Assembly (NCBI RefSeq): GCF_003999975.1
Contig: NZ_RJAC01000003.1
Coordinates: 1-64,000 of the forward strand
DNA: 64,000 nucleotides
Source: Actinoplanes solisilvae
GTDB taxonomy: Bacteria; Actinomycetota; Actinomycetes; Mycobacteriales; Micromonosporaceae
Direction: 5' to 3'
In this document: positions 25,557-33,355 of the stretch, one piece after another
How positions within the stretch are numbered: the stretch's first letter is position 1
Layout: the number at the start of each line of letters is the position of its first letter
Notes under the pieces: generated by a model
Database searches by the model: none
Told to the model about the DNA's origin: nothing
What the model saw: the letters and a program-made list of their open reading frames with translations, nothing else
Translations under genes and position numbers: made by a program

Positions 25557-26060
25557 TCAGGTGCGGCCGGTGTGTCGCCGGGAAAGGCAACGGCGCGGGT
25601 CGGGGACCAGTCGCGGGGTGCGGGCCGCATAGTCACGGTAGCCGGGGAAACGGGCAGCCAGCTTGCGCTCCTCCAAGCGGGTCTTGCCCCACAGCAGGAC
25701 CAGCAATCCCAACCACACCCAGACCCGGGTCAACCGGCCGCCGAGCAGCACCACCGCGGCGCCGCCGAGCAGCAGACCGGTGTAGATCGGGTGACGTACA
25801 TACGCGTATGCGCCGGTCGTACGTAGCTGGGCGGCGGACGACGGCAACGGCGACGCGGTCAGCCCGGACCCGAGGCGTACCGCTGCGGCGCCCGCGAACA
25901 CCGCCGCGATCGCGATCACCACGACGGCGGTCACCGCCGGCCAGCCGGTCACCGACCAGACCCGTTCACCCGGAACCCACACCAACCCGGCCAGCAACAC
26001 CATTTGCAGAGCCACCAGCGACCACGCCGCAAGCTGCTCCGTCCGCGGAGATGTGTCCAT
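25557..26060 (-). CDS. Isoprenylcysteine/phospholipid-type membrane methyltransferase
   Basis: A 167-residue membrane protein with four or five hydrophobic helices and the ICMT/PEMT-family SAM-binding signature YAYVRHPIYTGLLL followed by EERKLAARFPGYRDYAARTP. It probably methylates a lipid or small thiol/acid at the membrane. It converges with the desulfurase-like gene. Substrate unknown. Confidence 0.85.
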   Translation of the reverse strand: MDTSPRTEQLAAWSLVALQMVLLAGLVWVPGERVWSVTGWPAVTAVVVIAIAAVFAGAAAVRLGSGLTASPLPSSAAQLRTTGAYAYVRHPIYTGLLLGGAAVVLLGGRLTRVWVWLGLLVLLWGKTRLEERKLAARFPGYRDYAARTPRLVPDPRRCLSRRHTGRT

Positions 26061-26380
26061 TCACCCTCCCGCCAGTTCGACTGCCGCGCGGCGATCCCTC
26101 TCGACCAGCATGCACCTCCGCACATGTCCTACCGCATCCTGCCGGGGTCAGGGGAAGCCGCGGGCCGGTGGGTTTCGTGCATGCGGACCCAGGCGAGCAG
26201 GCCGGCGGCGTCGGTCAGGGCATCGACATCGGCGGTGGCGGTGCGACGCCGAAGGCATCGGCGAGGACCTGCCGCCAGCTCGCCGATCGAAGCCGCCGTC
26301 ACGGCGGGCCACCAATTCCTGCCGTCGGCAAGCACGTCCCGCAAGCCGAGGAGTGAACACCATCACTGTTACCGGCATCG
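26061..26380. other. Intergenic region with no supported gene
   Basis: About 320 bp. A 71-codon minus-strand frame at 26129-26344 (with TDAAGLLAWVRMHET) is open but I recognise no family in it; it may be a remnant. Confidence 0.3.
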
Positions 26381-26520
26381 CCGAAGAAGCAGATCGCCGA
26401 CGTCGGCGTGCCCGAGGTGCCAGAGTTCCTGGAGCAGATCGTCGTCTCCGGCGGCCACCTGTGGGCCTGCCGGATGTCCGCTGCGACCCGCGGACAGGTC
26501 GACGGCTGCCGGCCCAGCGA
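26381..26520 (+). pseudogene. Fragment of a DsrE-like sulfur-relay protein
   Basis: The frame reads KQIADVGVPEVPEFLEQIVV followed by SGGHLWACRMSA. This resembles the C-terminal part of DsrE/peroxiredoxin-like proteins (..P-PEFLE-xxxxGGxxWxCRMS), including the conserved Cys. The N-terminal half is absent and homology ends near 26510. It would fit the sulfur theme of the island. Confidence 0.45.
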
Positions 26521-26635
26521 CGCAAGGGGTGTCGTTGTCTGGGTCTTGCGGCCCTGCCGGTGGCCCCGGGAGATGTCCGACCGTAGAGGTGAACCGGTGG
26601 ACACGGGGCCTGTCGGGTGGCGTGGGGAGGACGGT

Positions 26636-28936
26636 ATGCGACGGTGGTGGCAGCGACGGGAGCAAGTGTTGTTCGTCGCGACGCTGTTGCTGTTGCTGAT
26701 CGGCTCGGTTGCCGCTGCGATGGAGGCCACGAGCGTGGCGGAAGCGGTGTGGAGCGCTGCGACCTTGCTCGGCCTGGGGTACTCGACGGCATCGCTGGTC
26801 GTGGCGGCGCGGCGGCGGGAGGCGAGCGTCGACCTGATCGCGTGGCTGGCGCTGGCGGGTGCGTTGTGGGTCGGCGAGGCCCTCGCGGGTGCGGTGATCG
26901 CGGTCATGCTGGCCAGCGGTGTGCTGCTGGAGGCGCGGGCCGCGGCCCGGGCACGACGCGAACTCAGCGCCCTGGTGGCGAGGGCGCCGCGTACCGCCCG
27001 GCGAGACACGGCGTCCGGGCCGGTCGAGGTGCCGGTCGCCGAGGTGGTGATCGGTGACCGGCTCGTGGTCGGCTCCGGCGAGATCGTGCCGGTCGACGGA
27101 CGATTGCTCGGCCCGGCGGTGCTGGACGAGTCGGCGCTGACGGGTGAACCACTGCCGGTGGAGCGCCGGACCGGCGAGGACGTCCGCAGCGGAGTGGTGA
27201 ACGCGGGTGGGCCGGTGCGCCTGACGGCCACCGCGACGGCCGAGGCGTCGACCTACGCCGGCGTCGTACGCCTGGTGGAGCAGGCGCAGGCGGCGAGCGC
27301 GCCGTTCGTGCGGATCGCGGACCGTTTCGCGGTGGCGTTCGTCCCGGTGACGCTGCTGCTGGCCGGCGCGGCCTGGGCGGTCACCGGTGATCCGGTACGG
27401 GCGGTGGCGGTGCTGGTGGTGGCCACGCCGTGCCCGTTGCTGCTGGCCGTGCCCATCGCGATCATGTCGGGGATCTCCCGGGCGGCCCGCATCGGTGTCA
27501 TCGTCAAGGGCGGCGGCGCCCTGGAACGGCTGGCAGCGGGCCGGGTCATGCTGTTCGACAAGACCGGCACGTTGACCGCCGGGCGGCCGGTCCTCACCGA
27601 TGTGGTGACTCCCGCGAACGAGCCGCTGCCGGCCGACGAGGTGCTGCGCCTCGCGGCGAGCCTGGACCAGAGCTCCGCCCACGTGCTGGCCGGCGCCATC
27701 GTCACCGCCGCCGACGTCCGCGGCCTGCGGCTGGCGCCGCCGGACGGGGTCCAGGAGCGCCACGGCTACGGGGTGCAGGGCCTGGTGGACGGCCACCTGG
27801 TCCGCCTGGGCAAGGCGGCATGGATCGTCCCCGGTCCGATGCCGGCGTGGATGCGCCACGCCCGTAGACGGGCCGCGCTCGACGGCTCGCTGACGGTGTT
27901 CGCGGCGATCGACGACGTACCGTCCGGCGTGCTGTTGCTGGAGGATCCGGTACGGCCGCAGGCGCCTCGCATGGTCCGAGCGCTGCGCCGGGCCGGGATC
28001 GATCGCGTCGTGCTGGTGACCGGGGACCGTGCCGACACGGCGGAGGCCGTGGGACGTGTCGTCGGGGTCGACGCGGTGCACGCCGACTGCGACCCCGGCG
28101 ACAAGCTGGCCCTGGTCCGGGCCGAGCAGCGGCTGGCGCCGACCGTCATGGTCGGCGACGGCATCAACGACGCGCCGGCGCTGGCGGCGGCGGGGGTCGG
28201 CGTCGCTCTGGCGGCCCGCGGGGCGACCGCGTCGGCCGAGGCCGCCGACGTGGTGCTCACCGTCGACCGGATCGACGCGCTGGCCGACGCCATCCTCATC
28301 GCGCGACGCTGCCGCGTAATCGCGGTGGTGGCGGTCCTGGCCGGGATGGGTCTGTCGGCTGCGGCGATGCTCGTGGCGGCAGCCGGACACCTGCCCCCGG
28401 CCGCCGGCGCGCTGCTACAGGAAGGCATCGACGTCGCCGCCATCGCCATCGCCTTGACCGCACTGCTGCCCGGGCGGTCGCACACCGTGGCGATGAACGC
28501 CGCTGACATCGCCACGGCCCGGCGTTTGTACGCCGAGCATCGCGAGGTGGGCCCGCTGGTCGAGCAGGTGCGCACCGTCGCCGACGCGTTGAACCTGCCG
28601 CCGTACGACCTGGGGCCGGTCCGCGCGCTGCTGGACGACCTCGAGGTGCGGCTGCTCGCGCACGAACGCGCCGAGGAGGCCGAGCTGTTGCCGATCATGG
28701 CCCGGGCGCTCGGCGGGGCCGAGTCGACGAGTGGGCTCAGCCGCACCCACGCCGAGATCGACCACCAGATCGGACGCCTGCGCCGGACCGTGGACGATCT
28801 CGTCGAGCAGGCGGACGCCGAGGACGTCACCGACGTACGGCGGCTGCTCTACGGGCTCTCTGCGATCCTGCGGCTGCACAACGCCCAGGAAGAGGAAGGT
28901 GCGTTCAGTCTCCTCCCCGATCCGCAGGCGCCATGA
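26636..28936 (+). CDS. P1B-type metal ATPase with C-terminal hemerythrin domain
   Basis: A 766-residue P-type ATPase with the actuator motif TGE (DESALTGEPLP), ion-site motif TPCP (about 264-267), phosphorylation motif DKTGT (Asp about 308) and hinge GDGINDAP (about 507-514). It lacks an N-terminal metal-binding domain. Residues 620-760 form a hemerythrin-like helical domain (HREVGPLVEQ.., LLAHERAEEAELLP, RTHAEIDHQIGRL, RLHNAQEEEGAF). TPCP plus hemerythrin and QEGIDVAA are features of P1B-5 ATPases (Nia-like), which export Ni(II)/Fe(II). ATG 26636 follows GGGGAGGA. With NiCoT at 16241 it suggests nickel or cobalt homeostasis. Its stop overlaps the next start. Confidence 0.9.
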   Translation: MRRWWQRREQVLFVATLLLLLIGSVAAAMEATSVAEAVWSAATLLGLGYSTASLVVAARRREASVDLIAWLALAGALWVGEALAGAVIAVMLASGVLLEARAAARARRELSALVARAPRTARRDTASGPVEVPVAEVVIGDRLVVGSGEIVPVDGRLLGPAVLDESALTGEPLPVERRTGEDVRSGVVNAGGPVRLTATATAEASTYAGVVRLVEQAQAASAPFVRIADRFAVAFVPVTLLLAGAAWAVTGDPVRAVAVLVVATPCPLLLAVPIAIMSGISRAARIGVIVKGGGALERLAAGRVMLFDKTGTLTAGRPVLTDVVTPANEPLPADEVLRLAASLDQSSAHVLAGAIVTAADVRGLRLAPPDGVQERHGYGVQGLVDGHLVRLGKAAWIVPGPMPAWMRHARRRAALDGSLTVFAAIDDVPSGVLLLEDPVRPQAPRMVRALRRAGIDRVVLVTGDRADTAEAVGRVVGVDAVHADCDPGDKLALVRAEQRLAPTVMVGDGINDAPALAAAGVGVALAARGATASAEAADVVLTVDRIDALADAILIARRCRVIAVVAVLAGMGLSAAAMLVAAAGHLPPAAGALLQEGIDVAAIAIALTALLPGRSHTVAMNAADIATARRLYAEHREVGPLVEQVRTVADALNLPPYDLGPVRALLDDLEVRLLAHERAEEAELLPIMARALGGAESTSGLSRTHAEIDHQIGRLRRTVDDLVEQADAEDVTDVRRLLYGLSAILRLHNAQEEEGAFSLLPDPQAP

Positions 28937-30320
28937 TCAGGTTGGTTGCCTCCTCCCGGCGTGCCGTCCGGCGCGCGAGCCGGATCTGGCTGCTGCTGAC
29001 CATCGGGGTCTTCGCCGTGCTCGCGGTGATGGTCGGGATCTCGCGTAACCCCGAGGGTGAGGGTTTCGCCACCTGGGCGGAGCTGCCGGCCCAGCTGGTC
29101 CTGCTCGGCGTGGCGCTGGTGGGATGGCTGCTGCCGCGTCGCCGGCAGGGCATCGCGGCGGTGCTGGTGGCTGTGGCCGGCAACGGTCTGGGCGTACTCG
29201 CGGCTCTGGCCTACTACCCGGCGGTCAGCGTCCTGGTGCTCGCGGTGTTCCTGCTGCCGGCGGCGGGTCTGTGGCTGGGGTGGCAGCACGATCGAACGGG
29301 ACGGCAGGTGACCGCCCTCGCCGTCACGACAGTGGTGCTGCTCGCGGGTGCCTGGGCCGGAGCCTCGAGCGTCCACACCCGCTGGTTCGGCCCGGCTCAC
29401 CCGGTGTCGTCGCAGACCGCACTGCCGGTCGACCGGGTGGTGTGGGCCTGGGCCGGGGCGGTGACCACCACGTCGGCGACTGTCGTCGCCGAGGTGGTCC
29501 GGCCCGCCCTTAGCGCCCGGCTGGTGCTGACCTCGGACCGGCGCGGCGCCGGTCGTTCGACCGCCGCCGCGGCCGTCGGCGGCGACGGCCTCGTCCGCTC
29601 CGGGCCACCGAGCTGAGACCTGACACCACCTACCGGTACGTCGTCGAGGTCGATGCGACGGCCGACCACGGCAACCCGTCACGCAACGACGTCACCGTGT
29701 TCGGCGATCTCTACCGGCGGACCCTGACCGCGCCGGCCCAGGCCGCCCTGTACCGGTCCGTCCCCGTCGCCTACGTCTGGGACGACCACGACTACGGCCC
29801 CAACAATGCCGACGGCGCACGGCAACTGGCCTGGTTGGAACGGGAACTAGTCGTCGCCGGGCGCAGCCATGCCGTCGTGGTGTGGGTCAACCCGGATCCG
29901 TGGATCGCCGCACCGGCGGACGGCGCCGACGACTGGGGCGGCTACCCGCGGGAGCGGCGCGCGATCGCCGATGTCATAGCGGGCGCCCGGATCGACAATC
30001 TGATCATGGTCTCCGGTGACGCGCACATGGTGGCGCTCGACGACGGCAGCCACAGTGGATACAGCGGGTCCGGCCACCCGGGCTTCCCGGTGCTGCAGGC
30101 TGGGGCACTGGACCGGCCCGGCAGTGTCAAGGGAGGCCCGTACAGCCACGGCACGTTCCCTGGCGGCGGGCAGTTCGGCACCATCACGGTCACCGATGAT
30201 GCTGCCGCGTCGCGGGGCGGGGTCGAGCTGACCGGTCGTACCTGGCGCAACCAGGTGCTCGTCTCGTACCGGACCAACTTTCCGGCACCGCCGGCCTCGC
30301 CGGGGCCCCTACCCGGTTGA
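28933..30320 (+). pseudogene. Membrane-anchored PhoD-like phosphatase, frameshifted and internally deleted
   Basis: From ATG 28933 (overlapping the ATPase stop) 227 codons encode four membrane helices and the start of the extracytoplasmic part. Near 29597 the frame shifts: after GGDGLVR the family-like sequence continues as LRATELRPDTTYRYVV in another frame. It reaches VTVFGDLYRRTLTAPAQAAL and VAYVWDDHDYGPNNADG (PhoD metal motif), then VSGDAHMVALDDGS and the end at 30320. Between DYGPNNADG and ARQLAWLEREL a long stretch usual in this family is missing. So one frameshift and one deletion inactivate it. Confidence 0.8.
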
Positions 30321-30495
30321 GGGTTTCCCCACGGTCCTGTCTGCACGGGCCGTCTGCCCCTGTGTGTTGACGACCATGACGATGAGGATGAAGTGGTGAG
30401 CATTCGCGTTGTCGACCGCGCACCGGGTGATTTTAGTAATGACGCCCGTATTGGTGTGAACTCAGGGTCATTGCGTTGTCGGGCAACTGCCCGGG

Positions 30496-30846
30496 TCACC
30501 GCGGCGGCGAAGCCGTGTGATCGCCGGTTGGCTTAGCGGATGGCGCGGCGCCGGTCGCACACTCTTCCACCGCGGTCCGTGCGCGCTGGCCAGCGGTGAG
30601 GTGACATCTGGATTTGGGCGCCCGGGTCCAGTGACCACCCTTGACGCGGATGGTGGTAGATCGATGACTTGTAATGACGGCTCCGCCGTACTGCATGGTG
30701 TCGAGTGTCGCGGCGAAGTCGCCTACGGAGCCGGCGGTCGCATAGTCGACCCGGTCCAGGGGTCCCGACCGGGCGGTGATCGTGTCGCGGACCGCCGTGG
30801 GCAGGTGTTCCCAGAGGTGCCGGGCCAAGGTGCTCTCCGTCCACAC
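30496..30846 (-). pseudogene. Possible fragment of an aminoglycoside-phosphotransferase-like protein
   Basis: The minus-strand frame reads STLARHLWEHLPTAVRDTIT, then SGPLDRVDYATAGSVGDFAA TLDT, which resembles the start of APH-like kinases common in actinomycetes. After about 40 residues the sequence becomes low-complexity and the kinase core is absent. Weak assignment. Confidence 0.35.
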
Positions 30847-31152
30847 GTCGGTGCCGGGGCCCAGCGTACGGTCCCAGGCACCTACGTGTGCGGATCAGCG
30901 GGTGGGGCTGTCGGTGCAAGAAGCCGTCCGAGCTTTCACCTAGGGAGAGCGCCAGGGCCCTGACACCATCACGACTTTGCTGGGGCCTTGGCTGCGACCC
31001 CTTCACATTCGGGTCGCCTCCAGCTGCGAACCCCGTTCGATTTTTGAAGAGCCTGTATGAGACCGCGTTATGGGGCGGCCGCACATCGCATACTTCGGCC
31101 GTACTCTCGCCTTACAGCAAATCATTCTTTCACTCCGGCCGACGCCGGCGCG
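30847..31152. other. Intergenic region, nothing recognised
   Basis: About 300 bp downstream of the amidohydrolase gene. Several short frames are open, but none has a start with a ribosome site or family motif. The base composition is lower in GC than the island to the left. Confidence 0.3.
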
Positions 31153-32301
31153 TCACTTCACGGGCACTTTCATTCGGAACAGTTTCTCTGCATTTCGGAA
31201 CGCGATCTTTTCCTTGTCTTCGCGTGGTAGATCGACTCCGCGGAACCAGTCGGTCTGCGCCTTTATGTCCGCGAACGGGTAGTCGGTTGCGAACATCACC
31301 CGATCCACGCTTATGAACTGCAGCAGGAGATCGAGCAGTTCGGTCTGGGGGAATGCGCTGGTTGTGACCCAGAAGTTGTCCTGGAAGTATTGCGCGAAGG
31401 GCTTCTCAAGCGAGTTCTCGGTCGCCTCGCCCATGTCTTCGAGGATCCGCTTGTAGTAGAAGGGAAGACCTTCGCCCATGTGGCCGATGATGATTTTCAG
31501 TTTGGGGAATCTGTCGAAAACCCCGTACGTGATCATCCGAATGCATTGGGTCAGCACCTCCTGGTGCCAGCCATATCCAGACCCACTGAAAATGTAGTCT
31601 TGGAGCCCTTCCGTGTATTTAGACCGTGTGGTGCTGTAGTAGATCTTGAAGACCTCGTCAGCTGGATAGCCGGGATGCAGGTAGATCGGCACATCGAGAG
31701 CGACGGCACGTGCCAGCACAGGCTCGAAATCGGGATGATCGAGATACTTCTTCGTGATATGTCCGTTGGTCAGTGCGCCCAAGAAGCCATCTTCCTCAAC
31801 CGAGCGTTCCAGTTCGTCCGCCGCCGCCACCGGGCTTTGCAAGGGCAAGGTGGCGAAAGCCTTAAAGCGGCCCGGATATTTGGCGATTGGCCCTTCCGCA
31901 AGTTGCCGGTTAAGACGATAGGCAAGGTCGATGCCCCTTTGCCCAGGGACGTTTTGTACGGACGGTGTATGAGCAGAGAGGATTTGAACGTTGAGTCCCC
32001 CCGCGTCCATATCGCCGATGCGGCGTTCGCCTAGATCCGCAAGACCGATTTCCTCAAGGAACGCGATGTGATCCTTATTGATGGAGTTCATCTTCATCAA
32101 CGCGGGAGTCGAAAAGGTCTCCTCCGCGCCGATGAAGGGGAGGTCCCGGTCTCGCAATACAATGTCCGAATTCGTGTCCGGAGTTGTGTCCGGAGTCTTG
32201 TTCCCGTCCGCTGCAGAAGCGACGGCATACGTGGACAAGCCGGCACCAGCGCCAAGTGCCGTGGCAGCGGCTAGAAAGCCGCGGCGTCCCATGGACTTCA
32301 T
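31153..32301 (-). CDS. Tat-exported amidohydrolase-2 family protein
   Basis: A 382-residue protein with a twin-arginine signal (GRRGFLAAATALGAGAGLST) and an amidohydrolase-2 domain, as in ACMSD and gamma-resorcylate decarboxylases. Metal and fold motifs include PIYLHPGYP, KIIIGHMGEGLPFY and VMFATDYPF. Enzymes of this type decarboxylate or hydrolyse aromatic or cyclic acids; here it would act outside the membrane. Codon use is clearly less GC-rich than the neighbours, suggesting transfer. ATG 32301 or 32292 are both possible starts. Confidence 0.85.
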   Translation of the reverse strand: MKSMGRRGFLAAATALGAGAGLSTYAVASAADGNKTPDTTPDTNSDIVLRDRDLPFIGAEETFSTPALMKMNSINKDHIAFLEEIGLADLGERRIGDMDAGGLNVQILSAHTPSVQNVPGQRGIDLAYRLNRQLAEGPIAKYPGRFKAFATLPLQSPVAAADELERSVEEDGFLGALTNGHITKKYLDHPDFEPVLARAVALDVPIYLHPGYPADEVFKIYYSTTRSKYTEGLQDYIFSGSGYGWHQEVLTQCIRMITYGVFDRFPKLKIIIGHMGEGLPFYYKRILEDMGEATENSLEKPFAQYFQDNFWVTTSAFPQTELLDLLLQFISVDRVMFATDYPFADIKAQTDWFRGVDLPREDKEKIAFRNAEKLFRMKVPVK

Positions 32302-32705
32302 GTCAGTCTCTCTTCAGGTGTTTGTGTGGTGTGGTATCCGTACGGCATCCGTCTGCGAGATGCTTCAGTTCGACCCTTCGTCGTTACCAGGCGCGCCCAG
32401 GTGTCCACCCACTCCGCGTCCCCGCGTCGACCTCGGCGCCGGCCGCGCCGGTTCCGCCGAAACACTGCCGGCCGAAACCGGGGGTCTTCGCGTCCTGCGT
32501 GCGCGCCGCGGCAGCACCGACCGGCGGCACCGTGAGTAACCGCTCGCCGGCGCGCGGCGGCTGTGGGGGAGCTGACGACCCGCCCGCGTGCGCTGTGCGG
32601 GCCAGCCGCGCTGGGCCCTGCGCTGTTGTCGGCGTGTGACCCGCAGGCGGCGACAGGGGACGCCGTCGCCACCGACATGGTGGTCGCCCCCAGCCTTAAT
32701 CGCCT
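32302..32705. other. Leader region of the amidohydrolase and flank of the inverted duplication
   Basis: No gene supported. Both strands have open frames because of high GC. A minus-strand frame starting inside the inverted repeat (MMAVNAAPSGKAPPRRL) copies the first residues of the MMPL gene and then diverges, so it is a promoter-plus-start duplicate rather than a gene. Confidence 0.4.
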
Positions 32706-32835
32706 GGGCGGCGCTTTCCCTGACGGCGCTGCGTTGACTGCCATCAATAGCCTCCTGCATACGAGTTGCCTCGCTTATCGAGCGGCTACTTCGTACCGAG
32801 CGAACCTGAGACGAACGTTAAATTCGGCCGCTCAG
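32706..32835 (-). repeat. Inverted, diverged copy of the MMPL gene leader (left arm)
   Basis: About 130 bp matches the reverse complement of 33227-33355 with scattered substitutions. It includes the MMPL ribosome-binding site and first codons (ATGCAGGAGGCTATTGATG). See the finding on this repeat. Confidence 0.8.
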
Positions 32836-32859
32836 GCCGGTTGGCCGAACCTGAGCCAC

Positions 32860-33010
32860 CCCCGCTTTGGCGGAGCTCGTCGTATGTGGCGTTGAATCGT
32901 GGCCGCATCGACATCGACCGGCTGCGTACTGCTCTGGCGGCGGTGGGGGTCCCACGGCGCCGCGGGCGGCCGAATCGTGCTCGCGGTAGACGTGGCGTGC
33001 TGACCGACGA
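32860..33010 (+). pseudogene. Transposase fragment (DDE endonuclease type)
   Basis: Reads VALNRGRIDIDRLRTALAAV in one frame, then with a frameshift GGRIVLAVDV. This matches the start of a family of actinobacterial DDE transposases (LNRGRIDIxRLRxALxxLPLPRAADGRIVLAVDVTPWLRP). The rest of the gene is gone. Confidence 0.55.
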
Positions 33011-33085
33011 GCGTCATCTGGTCGGTGGCCGGGTGCTCGAGTCAGGCTCGGGGATGCTGCGGCGACGGACATATCTGGATTCGGC

Positions 33086-33286
33086 GTGACCCGTGGCGGG
33101 TTGCCGGTCGGCATCCAGATCATCGGCCCGTACCTGGAGTACCGGACGGTCACCGACGTCGCTCGGCGGCTTGCCGACCTCGTCGGCGGTTTCCAACCCC
33201 CGCGGGCGTTCGTAGCCGCCAATGGCCTGAGCGGCGATATTAATGATCGTCTCAGATTCGCTCGGTACGAAGTGGCCGTCAAATAA
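33086..33286 (+). pseudogene. C-terminal fragment of an amidase-signature enzyme
   Basis: Reads GGLPVGIQIIGPYLEYRTVT then DVARRLADLVGGFQPP, the typical end of amidases (GLPVGIQIIGPYLEDRT). The catalytic Ser-Ser-Lys region is absent. The end of the frame runs into the right arm of the inverted repeat. Confidence 0.65.
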
Positions 33287-33355
33287 GCGAGGTAACCCGT
33301 ATGCAGGAGGCTATTGATGTCAGTCAACGCAGCGCCGCCCAGGAAAGCGCCGCCC
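33227..33355 (+). repeat. MMPL gene leader, right arm of the inverted repeat
   Basis: About 129 bp containing the MMPL ribosome-binding site, start and first 13 codons; inverted diverged partner at 32706-32835. Confidence 0.8.
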
